Counted from the first letter of the stretch, positions 50,709 through 60,251 are shown. The stretch is DNA of 64,000 bases from Promicromonospora sukumoe 327MFSha3.1 (GCF_000385135.1 NZ_ARQM01000015.1:186001-250000); one strand, 5' to 3'. Notes: generated by a model from the sequence alone, not told the origin. Program-made: numbers and translations.

Positions 50709-53030
50709 TCACAGCGCCCTCTGCACTCGCCGGAGGACTGGTTCGAGCGCGGGGAAGGTCCGGATGCTCCGCCGTGCCACCCGGCGCACCAAGGAAGTCT
50801 TCCTGGGGGGCGCTGCCGCGCTCTGCTTCGCCGCGCTCTCCGCGAAGCCGGTCTCCGCGTAGAAGACGGTCCGGTCGAGGAGCTGCCGGGCGTCGTCGAG
50901 CGTCGGCTCCGGCGAGAACTCGGCGGGCAGGGAACCCTGGAGCAGCTGCTGGTACAGGCTCGACATGTCGTACGAGGTCAACCGCTCGGCGGCCTTGACC
51001 GACGCGCGCGAGTGCCGGAGGTAGCGCTCCCGGTCCTCGGCGAGGGCCGCGACCTCCCGGGCGAGCCCCACGGCGTCACCCTGAGGAACGGCGACGATGC
51101 CCTCGTTGTCCTGGACGGGCACCAGCCACGGCAGCTCGTACATCACCACGGGCACGCCTCGGATCTGAGCCTCGGCGAGCGTCAGCTGGTAGCCCTCGAT
51201 GATGCTCGTCGTCACGAAGAGATGCGCCGCGTCGATCGACCGGATCAGCTCCTCGCCGCGGCGCGGCCCGACGACCTTCACGTACTGGCCCAGGCCCCTC
51301 TTCTCCACCTCGGCGGCGAGGTCCGCCACGGTGTAGTCCATCCAGCCTGGCCCGATCACCGTCAGCCGGAAGTCGACCGAGAGCTGACACAGCTCCTCGG
51401 CCATGCGGAGCAGCTCGCCCGGCTTCTTCAGGCGCTCGTCCAGGCGGCCCCACCAGACGAGCTCGATCCGCCCCTCGGGCGCGGTCTTCGTCACTTCCAT
51501 CGCGGCCGACTCGATCAGCAGCGGCGACGGCGGGTTCGGCAGGTACACCGCGTGCTCGATACCGCGGAGCTTCCAGTAGGCGACGTCGAGCGGGGACAGC
51601 GTGACCGTGGTCGCGAGAGCGCCCAGGTGGTCCGTGAGGAACGACGTCAGGCCGTTCTGGTCGTAGATCGGACGTAGCCCGAAGCTGTGGATCCACCCGA
51701 TCGTCGGCACACCGACAGCACGCGCCATCAAGGCGTACGACGGCCACTGCCGGCTGTAGAGGATCTGCTGGTCGATGATGACGTCGATCGCCTCGTCGCG
51801 GCAGATCCGCGCCCAATCCTGCACGCGGGCGGGCAGACCCTCGCCCGTCAGCTCGATGAACTTCGCGCCCTCCGGCAAGCCGTCGAGCACGCTGTCCTTA
51901 CGCCGCGCGACGACCGTGACCTTGTACCCGGCCTCCAGCAGGAAGTGCGCCTGCGAGAGGAGCACGCCGGAGACACCGCCGGTGGTCACCGTCTTGGTCG
52001 TCAGCAGCACGCTCTTGACCGGGCGCTCCCCCGCCTCGATCCGGGTGCCGGCCGTCGCGAGGGCCGGGAGGACCTCGGGGGTATGGGTCACCGCCGCGAG
52101 CACGACGTCGGGCTGCGGGACGCGGGAGTGCAGCAGGTCGAGGCAGGCGCCGTGCAGGTCGCTGCTCATGTTCTTCTTCAGGAAGCCGATCACGTTCGCG
52201 ATCATCGACAGCCGCGCCGACTCATAGCTTCTGATGAGCTCGGTCGGGTCCTCCCGGGCCTCCGCCAGAGTGTCGAGCGCCGGGCGGATGCTCTCGACGG
52301 CATCGATCGCGCCCATGTAGAACTCGAACTGGGCGACGTCCGCGACCGCGTGCCCGCTCCCGCCACGACGGAAGAAGTACCGGTACAGCTTGTCCGTGAT
52401 CGATACGTACTTCTGAGCACGCGCGGCCGCGAGGAACATGACCGGGAGGTCGTTCACCCGCGGGAGCACCAGGTCCGCCGGGAGCATCTCGTGGACGTCG
52501 CGGAGCAGCGACGTCCGGAAGATGTAGCGCCACAGCTGCCCCTGCGCCGCGCGTCCGACCGGGAAGAGCCCGTTGAACACCTCGTCGCCGCTGAGCGACT
52601 GGTGGATCGGCGCCAGCCGCTTCTGGTACCCGCCGACCTTCTGCCCGTCCGGGTTGATGACCTCGACACCAAAACCGACCAGGTCGGCGTCCGTCGCGCG
52701 TGCTTGCGCGTACGACTTCTCGACCGCGTCCGGAGCGAACTCGTCGTCACCGTCCAGGAAGAGGACGTACTCGCCCTGCGCCGCCATGATGCCGGCCCGC
52801 CGCCCCTGGAACGCCGAGCCGTTCCGCTCCAGCCGGATCAGCCGGACGCGCTCGTCCCGGGCCTGGTAACGCTCGATGACCTCGTTCGTGCCGTCCGTGG
52901 AGGCATCGTCCACGCAGATGACCTCGAACTGCCCGACCGACTGACCCAGACAGCTCTCGATCGCATTGGCGATCCAGGCCTCGTCGTTGTGCACCGAAAG
53001 GACGATCGAGACGAGCGGTGGCGAATGCAA
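50709..53030 (-). CDS. Bifunctional GT2-GT4 glycosyltransferase, tandem copy 1
   Basis: 773 residues from TTG 53030; GTG 53063 is in frame, but TCGGAGACCTCA directly before the TTG is conserved in both copies and gives a proper ribosome-binding site. The N-terminal GT2 domain (residues about 5-240) has VSIVLSVHNDEAWIANAIESCLGQS, VICVDDASTDGTNEVI and FLDGDDEFAPDA. A helical linker follows, then a GT-B domain from about 340: SVLLTTKTVTTGGVSGVLLSQAHFLLEAGYKVTVVAR, LVWWGRLDERLKKPGELLRM, and TTSIIEGYQLTLAEAQIRGVPVVMYEL (E-G-x-x-L-x-x-x-E). The tail VRRVARRSIRTFPALEPVLRRVQRAL is basic and amphipathic. Likely adds two sugars in succession. Confidence 0.85.
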   Translation of the reverse strand: MHSPPLVSIVLSVHNDEAWIANAIESCLGQSVGQFEVICVDDASTDGTNEVIERYQARDERVRLIRLERNGSAFQGRRAGIMAAQGEYVLFLDGDDEFAPDAVEKSYAQARATDADLVGFGVEVINPDGQKVGGYQKRLAPIHQSLSGDEVFNGLFPVGRAAQGQLWRYIFRTSLLRDVHEMLPADLVLPRVNDLPVMFLAAARAQKYVSITDKLYRYFFRRGGSGHAVADVAQFEFYMGAIDAVESIRPALDTLAEAREDPTELIRSYESARLSMIANVIGFLKKNMSSDLHGACLDLLHSRVPQPDVVLAAVTHTPEVLPALATAGTRIEAGERPVKSVLLTTKTVTTGGVSGVLLSQAHFLLEAGYKVTVVARRKDSVLDGLPEGAKFIELTGEGLPARVQDWARICRDEAIDVIIDQQILYSRQWPSYALMARAVGVPTIGWIHSFGLRPIYDQNGLTSFLTDHLGALATTVTLSPLDVAYWKLRGIEHAVYLPNPPSPLLIESAAMEVTKTAPEGRIELVWWGRLDERLKKPGELLRMAEELCQLSVDFRLTVIGPGWMDYTVADLAAEVEKRGLGQYVKVVGPRRGEELIRSIDAAHLFVTTSIIEGYQLTLAEAQIRGVPVVMYELPWLVPVQDNEGIVAVPQGDAVGLAREVAALAEDRERYLRHSRASVKAAERLTSYDMSSLYQQLLQGSLPAEFSPEPTLDDARQLLDRTVFYAETGFAESAAKQSAAAPPRKTSLVRRVARRSIRTFPALEPVLRRVQRAL

Positions 53031-53081
53031 TGAGGTCTCCGACGCTGGAGGGCGGACGCGCACATCGCGGCAATCCTAGTC

Positions 53082-55439
53082 TTACAGCGCCCTCTGCACG
53101 CGTCGGAACACCGGCTCGAGCGCCGGGAAGGTCCGGATGCTCCGCCGCGCCACCCGCCGCGCCAGGGAGACCTTCCTCGACGACGGCGAGACCTTCGAGG
53201 CCGCCGCGGTCCTACGAGCCTTCCGTCCACGAGGCTTCTCGGCCTTCTCCGCGAAGCTGGTCTCCGCGTAGAAGACGGTCCAGTCGAGGATCTGCCGGGC
53301 GTCGTCGAGCGTCGGCTCCGGCGAGAACTCGGCGGGCAGCGTGCCCTGCACGAGCTGCTGGTACAGGCTCGACATGTCGTACGAGGTCATCCGCTCGGCG
53401 GCCTTCACCGAGGCCTGCGAGTACCGGAGGTACCGCTCGCGGTCCTCGGCGAAGGCCGCGACCTCCCGGGCGAGCCCCACGGCGTCACCCTGGCGGACGG
53501 CGACGATGCCCTCGTTGTCCTGGACGGGCACGAGCCACGGCAGCTCGTACATGACCACGGGCACACCGCGGACCTGGGCCTCCGCGAGGGTCAGCTGGTA
53601 GCCCTCGATGATGCTCGTCGTCACGAAGAGGTGCGCCGCGTCGATCGACCGGATCAGCTCCTCGCCGCGGCGCGCACCGACGACCTTCACGTGCTCGCCC
53701 AGGCTCTTCCGCTCCACCTCGGCGGCGAGGTCCGCGACGGTGTAGTCCTTCCAGTCCGGCCCGATGACCGTCAGCTCGAAGTCGACCGACAGCCGGCGCA
53801 GCTCCTGGGCCATGGCGAGCAGCTCGCCCGGCTTCTTGGTGCGCTCGTCCAGGCGGCCCCACCAGACGAGCTCGATCCGCCCCTCGGGCGCGGTCTTCGT
53901 CATGTTCATGGCGGCCGACTCGATGAGCAGCGGCGACGGCGGGTTGGGGAGGTAGACCGTGTGCTCGATGCCGCGGAGCTTCCAGTAGGCGACGTCGAGC
54001 GGGGACAGCGTGACCGTGGTCGCCAGCGCGTTCAGGTGGTCCGTGAGGAAGGACGTCAGGTCGTTCTGGTCGTAGATCGGGCGGAGCCCGAAGTTGTGGA
54101 TCCACCCGATGGTCGGCACGCCCAGGGCACGCGCCATCAGGGCATAGGACGGCCACTGCCGGCTGTAGAGGATCTGCTGGTCGATGATGACGTCGATCGC
54201 CTCGTCGCGGCAGATCTGCGCCCACTCCTCGACCCGGGCGGGCAGGCCCTTGCCCTTCATCTCGATGAACTTCGCGCCCTCGGGCAGGCCGTCGAGCACG
54301 CTGTCCTTGCGGTGGGCGACGACCGTGACCTTGTAGCCGGCCTCCAGCAGGAAGTGCGCCTGCGAGAGGAGCACGCCGGAGACGCCGCCGGTCGTCAGCG
54401 TCTTGGTGGTCAGCAGCACGCTCTTGACCGGGCGCTCCCCCGCCTCGATCCGGGTGCCGGCCGTCGCGAGCGTCGCGAGGACCTCCGGGCAGTGGGTCAC
54501 GGCCGCGAGCACGACGTCGGGCTGCGGGACGCGGGAGTGCAGCAGGTCGAGGCAGGCCCCGTGCAGGTCGCTGCTCATGTTCTTCTGCAGGAAGCCGATC
54601 ACGTTCGCGATCATCGACAGCCGCGCCGACTCGTAGCTCCGGAGCAGCTCGTCCGGGTCCTTCCGGGTTCCCAGCAGGGACTCGAGCGCCGGGCGGATGC
54701 TCTCGACGGAGTCGATCGCGCCCATGTAGAAGGCGAACCGGCCGACGTCGGCGACCGCGTGCCCGCTGCCCCCACGGCGGAAGAAGTACCGGTAGAGGCG
54801 GTCCTGGATCGACACGTACTTTCGGGCGCGGGCCGCCGTGAGGAACATGATCGGGAGGTCGTTGACGCGCGGGAGCACCAGGTCGGCCGGGAGCATCTCG
54901 TAGACCTCGCGGAGCAGCGAGGTCCGGAAGAGGTAGCGCCAGAGCTGCCCCTGCGCCGCCTTGCCGACGGGGAAGAGCCCGTTGAAGACCTCGTCGCCGC
55001 TGAGCGACTGGTGGATCGGGGCCAGGCGCTTCTGGTAGCCGCCGACCTTCTGCCCGTCCGGGTTGATGACCTCGACGCCGAAGCCGACCAGGTCCGCGTC
55101 CGTCGCCCGCGCCTTCGCGTACGACTTCTCGACCGCGTCCGGGGCGAACTCGTCGTCACCGTCGACGAAGAGGAGGTACTCGCCCTGCGCCGCCATGATG
55201 CCGGCCCGCCGGCCCTGGAACGCCGACCCGTTCTGCTCCAGCCGGATCAGCCGGACGCGCTCGTCCTGGGCCTGGTAGCGCTCGATGACCTCGCTCGTGC
55301 CGTCCGTCGAGGCGTCGTCCACGCAGATGAGCTCGAACTGCCCGACCGACTGACGCAGACAGCTCTCGATCGCGTTCCCGATCCAGGTCTCGTCGTTGTG
55401 GACCGGAAGAACGATCGAGACGAGCGGTGGCGTGGTCAA
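53082..55439 (-). CDS. Bifunctional GT2-GT4 glycosyltransferase, tandem copy 2
   Basis: 785 residues from TTG 55439 (LTTPPLVSIVLPVHNDE), same start context as copy 1; upstream in-frame codons to 55511 are possible. By eye it is identical to copy 1 at the great majority of positions over both catalytic domains, including FVDGDDEFAPDAVEKSYAKA and LVWWGRLDERTKKPGELLAM. The main difference is the linker before the C-terminal tail, which is longer and basic here (RKARRTAAASKVSPSSRKV). The copies are 51 bases apart in the same orientation, the mark of a recent tandem duplication. Small specificity differences may let each add a different residue. Confidence 0.85.
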   Translation of the reverse strand: MTTPPLVSIVLPVHNDETWIGNAIESCLRQSVGQFELICVDDASTDGTSEVIERYQAQDERVRLIRLEQNGSAFQGRRAGIMAAQGEYLLFVDGDDEFAPDAVEKSYAKARATDADLVGFGVEVINPDGQKVGGYQKRLAPIHQSLSGDEVFNGLFPVGKAAQGQLWRYLFRTSLLREVYEMLPADLVLPRVNDLPIMFLTAARARKYVSIQDRLYRYFFRRGGSGHAVADVGRFAFYMGAIDSVESIRPALESLLGTRKDPDELLRSYESARLSMIANVIGFLQKNMSSDLHGACLDLLHSRVPQPDVVLAAVTHCPEVLATLATAGTRIEAGERPVKSVLLTTKTLTTGGVSGVLLSQAHFLLEAGYKVTVVAHRKDSVLDGLPEGAKFIEMKGKGLPARVEEWAQICRDEAIDVIIDQQILYSRQWPSYALMARALGVPTIGWIHNFGLRPIYDQNDLTSFLTDHLNALATTVTLSPLDVAYWKLRGIEHTVYLPNPPSPLLIESAAMNMTKTAPEGRIELVWWGRLDERTKKPGELLAMAQELRRLSVDFELTVIGPDWKDYTVADLAAEVERKSLGEHVKVVGARRGEELIRSIDAAHLFVTTSIIEGYQLTLAEAQVRGVPVVMYELPWLVPVQDNEGIVAVRQGDAVGLAREVAAFAEDRERYLRYSQASVKAAERMTSYDMSSLYQQLVQGTLPAEFSPEPTLDDARQILDWTVFYAETSFAEKAEKPRGRKARRTAAASKVSPSSRKVSLARRVARRSIRTFPALEPVFRRVQRAL

Positions 55440-55577
55440 TGAGGTCTCCGAGGGTGGGTGCGGGCGCGCAAATCGCGGCAATCCTAGTGGCACGGGAACC
55501 TGCCGCATCAATCGCCGGCGCCGGCGAGCACCAGACGGGCGAGACGTGGGCTCTGCCGTTTCCCTCAGCCTACGTCG

Positions 55578-57989
55578 TCACGCCCCGACGCTCGCAGTGG
55601 CGCGGTGGGCCAGCACGTCCTCCAGGAGAACCTGGGCCCGCGCACCGAAGCTGTGCTCCTTGCGGACGTAGTCGGACAGCGCGCGCAACGACGTCTCGTC
55701 GTACCAGGCCTCGCTCCGCCCGGCGAGCACCGCGCCCAGCTCCTCGGCGGAGCTGAAGCGCGCCAGGCCGCGCTCCGGGAGCACGGTCCCGGTGATCTCG
55801 TCGAGCCCTTCGACCTCGTCGGTCAGCAGCCGGCCGCCCGAGGCGAGGACGTCGAACACCCGGTTGGAGACGAAGCCGAGGTCCCGCATGTCGCCCCAGT
55901 GGTCGTTGAGCGCCCACGCCGCCGAACGGTAGTAGCGGCGGAGGATCTCGTTGGGCACGTACGTCCCGGCGACCGACTCGGGCGGCAGGAACTCCTCCCA
56001 CTGCTCGCCGTAGACGGCGAGCGGCGTGCCGGAGGCCGCGGTGTGCATGACCACGGGCCGGGCCTCGCCCCGCGAGTTGCCCACGAACAGCGCCTTGCCG
56101 ACGACCTCGGGAACCGGCTCGTCGTCGATGTAGAAGCGGTTCGGGTCGGTGCACTGCAGCAACGGCCGCACCGGCAGGTCCCACCTCGACGAGACGTCCC
56201 GGGCCCAGCTGTCGCTCGCCGCGTACCGGAGGTCGTAGGTCCCGAGCTCGCGGGCCGTCACCTCGTCGGGGTGGCTGATGACCCACGCGACGCTGGTCAC
56301 GTTCGTGGGCAGCGTCACCGCGAACAGCCCGCGCAGCGTCAGGACGACGTCGTCCGCGTACGAGCTGAACCGGGCGTCGTTGGACCGGTAGTCGACGACG
56401 GCGCGCTGGCCGAGCGACCGCAGCGCGTCCGCCAGCGAGTTGGCGAAGTGGAAGTCGCCCCACTGGCGCGCGCGGTCCGCCGACGGCGCAGCGGTCTTGA
56501 TCGCCCAGCGCAGCGACGGCGGAGCCTCCGCGACCTGGGCCCTGCCCGGCGCGGCGCCCTCGGCCGGGAGCCAGAGCGCCCGGGTCCAGGACCGCTGCCG
56601 TTCGGGCGCGCTCAGCGCCGAGACGCCCAGGAAGACCGGGGCGAGACCGAAGGACCGGTAGAGCTCGGCCGACCCGGAGGGCACCTGCGGCCAGGTCTTC
56701 TGGAACGCCAGGAGGTCTTCCTCGGGCTGGGCCGAGCCGTCGAACACGACGGCCCCTGATGACTGGGTCCCGACCAGGCCGGGTACGACGACGACCGGGC
56801 GTCCCTCCTGCACGGCGAGGCGCTGGGACAGGCTGACGTCGGCCCACAGGTCGGCCTTGCCGTCGCCCAGCACCGCGCGCACGGACTCCGTGCGGGCCAG
56901 CAGCGGGACCGGCGCCCCCGGCACCGTGAACCACGGCGCGGGCCAGTCGATGCTGTCCGGGTGCATGCCGCCCAGGAAGGGGACCGGGTCCTTCCCCTGG
57001 GGCGGGTAGGCGATACCGGCGTCGCGGACCAGGTGCCGGCTGTTGAGCACGAGCGGGTGCACCGCGGCGGCGCCGGACTCCGCGAACGCGGCGAGCCAGT
57101 CGGCGAGCGTCCCTTCCTTGAACCCGTTCCGCGCGGACAGCACGAGCGTGTGCTCGCCGCGGGAGGCGTGCACGGCCGCGGTGACGGCGGCGATCGTCCC
57201 CGCCCGGGCGCGCACCGGCACGACCCGCACGTCCCAGCGGGCCAGCCGGGCCAGCGCCAGCCCGACCGAGGGCCGGCGACCGCCGGGCACGAGGAGGACG
57301 ACCTCGACGGGCTGCTCGGGCCGGGACTCCGTGGCCCGCGCCACCGGGTCGAGGGCCCCGAGGGCGGCGAGCACGTCCGAGGTCGAGGTGCAGTCGGTGA
57401 CCACGACGCTGGTCAGCCCCGGCACGGTGTCGGCGGCCGGGGTGTCCCGCCAGGAAGCCGCCGCGTCGTCCGCCGGCTCGGTCACCTGCGCCCGCAGGGC
57501 CTCGCGCACGTCGGGGAGGGTGACCCCGGCACGCAGCCAGCCGCCGCCAGGTGCCGGCGGCAGGGTCTGCGGGTCGCCGTCCTGGAGCAACGACTCCAGC
57601 GGGGCCCGGTCGGGACGCCGCGAGCCGATGGCGGGTGCCGGGGCGAAGAGCGGCGACGTCGACCGCTCCCAGGCGCCGCTCGCGCCCTCGAGATAGGTGA
57701 CCAGCGGGTCGGTCTCGCTGCGGTTCCACCGCCTCGGGTCGAAGCGGGACGGGAAGAACAGCGGGTGCGGGGAGCGCCCCGCCTTCCTGCCCTCGTCGAC
57801 GTAGTGGCGGACCGCCTCTGCCGCGTCCGCGAAGGTCCGGCCCGCCTGGTACTGGTACCACTCCACGTCGAACACGCCCGAGGCGAGTATCCGCTCGGCG
57901 TCGTTGCCGGTCGGAGACTCTTCTTCGGGTGCCGCCGAGCCCTGCTCCACCTCGGACGACGTCGCTGGACCTTCTGGGGGTTGGACCAC
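55578..57989 (-). CDS. Large CgeB-like glycosyltransferase of glycan locus
   Basis: 803 residues from GTG 57989. The N-terminal 110 residues (ILASGVFDVEWYQYQAGRTFADAAEAVRHYVDEGRKAGRSPHPLFFPSRFDP) are a motif often found before glycan-locus transferases. The middle (about 185-430) resembles a degenerate GT2 domain without D-x-D (SVVVTDCTSTSDVLAALGAL, HTLVLSARNGFKEGTL). The last 330 residues are a CgeB/GT1_2-type GT-B domain: SLADALRSLGQRAVVDYRSNDARF, VTSVAWVISHPDEVTARELG, GKALFVGNSRGEARPVVM, EILRRYYRSAAWALNDHWGDMRDLGFVSNRVFDVLASGGRLLTD. Donor and acceptor unknown. It is upstream of the tandem GT2-GT4 genes in the same direction. Confidence 0.7.
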   Translation of the reverse strand: MVQPPEGPATSSEVEQGSAAPEEESPTGNDAERILASGVFDVEWYQYQAGRTFADAAEAVRHYVDEGRKAGRSPHPLFFPSRFDPRRWNRSETDPLVTYLEGASGAWERSTSPLFAPAPAIGSRRPDRAPLESLLQDGDPQTLPPAPGGGWLRAGVTLPDVREALRAQVTEPADDAAASWRDTPAADTVPGLTSVVVTDCTSTSDVLAALGALDPVARATESRPEQPVEVVLLVPGGRRPSVGLALARLARWDVRVVPVRARAGTIAAVTAAVHASRGEHTLVLSARNGFKEGTLADWLAAFAESGAAAVHPLVLNSRHLVRDAGIAYPPQGKDPVPFLGGMHPDSIDWPAPWFTVPGAPVPLLARTESVRAVLGDGKADLWADVSLSQRLAVQEGRPVVVVPGLVGTQSSGAVVFDGSAQPEEDLLAFQKTWPQVPSGSAELYRSFGLAPVFLGVSALSAPERQRSWTRALWLPAEGAAPGRAQVAEAPPSLRWAIKTAAPSADRARQWGDFHFANSLADALRSLGQRAVVDYRSNDARFSSYADDVVLTLRGLFAVTLPTNVTSVAWVISHPDEVTARELGTYDLRYAASDSWARDVSSRWDLPVRPLLQCTDPNRFYIDDEPVPEVVGKALFVGNSRGEARPVVMHTAASGTPLAVYGEQWEEFLPPESVAGTYVPNEILRRYYRSAAWALNDHWGDMRDLGFVSNRVFDVLASGGRLLTDEVEGLDEITGTVLPERGLARFSSAEELGAVLAGRSEAWYDETSLRALSDYVRKEHSFGARAQVLLEDVLAHRATASVGA

Positions 57990-58057
57990 GCGGCAAGCCT
58001 AGTCGGACACCCGGGTCCGGTGTGAAGACACCCGGCCGGATTCCTGCGGCGAAGGGC

Positions 58058-58258
58058 TCAGAGCGCCCGCGCGTCCGACTCCAGCAGCACCGGGATCCCG
58101 TCCCGCACCGGGTAGGCCAGCGGCCGGTCCGGGTCGGTCGAGTGCAGCTCCGGCTCGCCGTCGGGCCCGGTCGCGTCGACCAGCTCCGCGCCCGTCACGG
58201 GGCAGCGCAGGATCTGCCGCACCCACGGCTCCAGCTGGACGGTCGGGTCGGTGCTCAT
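58058..58258 (-). CDS. Trm112 family protein
   Basis: 66 residues from ATG 58258, ATGA overlap with the mutase stop. VRQILRCPVTGAELVDA and LAYPVRDGIPVLLESDA are the Trm112/YcaR pattern; only one of the usual zinc-binding cysteines (CPVTG) remains. Homologues serve as small partners for methyltransferases, and in actinobacteria they commonly follow phosphomannomutase genes, as here. Confidence 0.8.
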   Translation of the reverse strand: MSTDPTVQLEPWVRQILRCPVTGAELVDATGPDGEPELHSTDPDRPLAYPVRDGIPVLLESDARAL

Positions 58259-59739
58259 GCTGCTCCTCCTGCGTCGTCGGCCTCGGCACGCACCAGCGAC
58301 AGGACGTCGTCGCGCACCTTGACCATGATGTCCTCGTCGGCGGCCTCGACGTTGAGCCGCAGCAGCGGCTCGGTGTTCGACGCCCGGAGGTTGAACCACC
58401 ACTGCGGGTGGTCGTCCCAGTGGGACACGGTAACCCCGTCGAGCCGGTCGACGACGATCCCCGGGTACGCGGCCTGGTAGGCGTCCAGCACCCGCTGGGT
58501 CGCCGCGGCGGCGTCGGACACGGTCGAGTTGATCTCGCCCGAGGCGACGTACGGCTCGTACATACCGGCGAGCGCCGACAGCGGGTGCTGCTGGCCGCCG
58601 AGAGCGGCGAGGACGTGCATCGCGGCGAGCATGCCGGTGTCGGCGAAGAAGAAGTCCCGGAAGTAGTAGTGGGCGGAGTGCTCCCCGCCGAACACCGCGT
58701 CCCGCTCGGCCATCTCGGCCTTGATGAAGGAGTGGCCCACGCGGGTGCGGACGACCTCGGCCCGCGCCGCCGACAGGAGGTCGGGCACGGCCCGGGAGGT
58801 GATCAGGTTGTGGATCACCGTGGGCGTACGGCCGGCTGCGTGCTCCTTCTCCACCTCGCGCAGCCCCACCAGGGCCGTGACGGCCGACGGCGAGACGGCC
58901 ACGCCGCGCTCGTCCACGACGAAGCAACGGTCGGCGTCGCCGTCGAAGGCGAGGCCGAGGTCGGCCTCGTTCGCCACGACGGCGGTCTGCAGGTCCACCA
59001 GGTTCGCCGGCTCGAGGGGGTTCGCCTCGTGGTTGGGGAAGGTCCCGTCCAGCTCGAAGTACAGCGGCACGATCTCCAGGGGCAGCGCCGGCAGGCCTGC
59101 CGCCTCGCCGAGCACCGCGGGGACGGTGTACCCGCCCATGCCGTTCCCGGCGTCGACCACGACCTTGAGCGGACGCAGCCCGGACAGGTCGACCAGGCCG
59201 CGCAGGAAGGCGGCGTAGTCGGCGAGGGTGTCGCGGTCGGTCACGGTTCCCGTCCTGGTGCCCGACGGCGCGGCCGGCGCCCGGCCGCCCTCGTCGTCGT
59301 CCAGGATCGCCTGGGCGACCTCGCGGATGTCGGCGAGGCCGGTGGCCTCTCCGACGGGCCGCGCGCCCGCGCGGCACAGCTTGATGCCGTTGTAGGCGGC
59401 GGGGTTGTGGCTGGCGGTGAACATCGCGCCCGGCAGGCCGAGCACGCCCGAGGCGTGGTACAGCCCGTCGGTGGAGCACAGCCCGATGCGCGTCACGTCC
59501 ACGCCCTCGGCGGTCAGCCCCGCGGCGAACGCCTCCACGAGCTCGGGGCCGGAGTCCCGCATGTCGTGGCCCACCACGACGGCGGGCGAGGCGTCGGCGT
59601 CGGCCGGCCCGGTGCCGGCCCCGGCCAGCACGACGACGCGGGCGAACGCCCGGCCGATCGCGCGCGCGACCTGCGGTGAGAGCTGGTCCGGGACGGTACC
59701 TCGGACGTCGTACGCCTTGATGATCTGGGAGAGGTCCAT
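58255..59739 (-). CDS. manB: Phosphomannomutase/phosphoglucomutase
   Basis: 494 residues from ATG 59739 (GTG at 59745 is also in frame). All four domains of the alpha-D-phosphohexomutase family are present: the catalytic phosphoserine loop TASHNPAAYNGIKL near residue 110, metal loop AFDGDADRCFVVDE, sugar-binding GGEHSAHYYFRDFF and phosphate-binding RASNTEPLLRLNVEA. It interconverts mannose-6-P and mannose-1-P (and/or the glucose forms), feeding GDP-mannose and UDP-glucose supply. Next to a nonulosonate pathway it may also govern the mannose-6-P pool. Confidence 0.9.
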   Translation of the reverse strand: MDLSQIIKAYDVRGTVPDQLSPQVARAIGRAFARVVVLAGAGTGPADADASPAVVVGHDMRDSGPELVEAFAAGLTAEGVDVTRIGLCSTDGLYHASGVLGLPGAMFTASHNPAAYNGIKLCRAGARPVGEATGLADIREVAQAILDDDEGGRAPAAPSGTRTGTVTDRDTLADYAAFLRGLVDLSGLRPLKVVVDAGNGMGGYTVPAVLGEAAGLPALPLEIVPLYFELDGTFPNHEANPLEPANLVDLQTAVVANEADLGLAFDGDADRCFVVDERGVAVSPSAVTALVGLREVEKEHAAGRTPTVIHNLITSRAVPDLLSAARAEVVRTRVGHSFIKAEMAERDAVFGGEHSAHYYFRDFFFADTGMLAAMHVLAALGGQQHPLSALAGMYEPYVASGEINSTVSDAAAATQRVLDAYQAAYPGIVVDRLDGVTVSHWDDHPQWWFNLRASNTEPLLRLNVEAADEDIMVKVRDDVLSLVRAEADDAGGAA

Positions 59740-59823
59740 TGCCACCCGGTCAGCCTACGCGGCGCCGGGCGCCGTCCGGGTCGGACTCGGACGCCCGGCC
59801 GAGGGGCGGCGCCGCCCGCTCGG

Positions 59824-60204
59824 TCAGACGTTCACCCGCGACGCGCGCTCCGCCGCCTCCAGCCGGGCCGCGTCGGACGCCGCGACCAGACGCCGCTGCG
59901 CCTTCTCGAGGCGGGCGTCCAGCCGGTCCAGCCGCTCCGTGACCTCGACCAGGTCCTCAGGCGAGGCGAGCTCGGTCAGGTCCTGCCGGACGCCCTCGAA
60001 GCCCCGCTTCAGCAGCAGCTCGAGCGATCGCCGACCCGCGCGGGAGCGCCGGTCGGTCAGGTACGCGACCGCGGCGAGAAGGGCGAGGCCCACACCGGTC
60101 AGCACCAGCGCGACGGAGCCTTCGACGGCCGCTGTCACGGCCGCGGCGACACCTACCAGCGCGAGGGCGGCGATCACCAGGTTGAAGACGGACGGACGAC
60201 GCAT
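59824..60204 (-). CDS. Small membrane protein with coiled coil
   Basis: 126 residues from ATG 60204 with AGAAGGGGA upstream. Two hydrophobic helices (about residues 8-26 and 30-48) are followed by a charged stretch (DRRSRAGRRSLELLLKRGF) and a long heptad-like helix rich in Leu/Glu/Arg (LVEVTERLDRLDARLEKAQRRL). No known domain recognised. It is encoded between the nucleotide-sugar dehydrogenase and phosphohexomutase genes on the same strand, so a scaffolding or length-control role in glycan assembly is conceivable but unproven. Confidence 0.6.
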   Translation of the reverse strand: MRRPSVFNLVIAALALVGVAAAVTAAVEGSVALVLTGVGLALLAAVAYLTDRRSRAGRRSLELLLKRGFEGVRQDLTELASPEDLVEVTERLDRLDARLEKAQRRLVAASDAARLEAAERASRVNV

Positions 60205-60251
60205 GGGCTATCCCCTTCTGAGTTTCTGCTGGATGGACACGGACCCGGTCG

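Noticed and set aside
58408-59679. Plus-strand open frame over the phosphohexomutase gene
   Set aside because: It is rich in His, Arg, Gly and Val without motifs; the opposite strand encodes a complete mutase.
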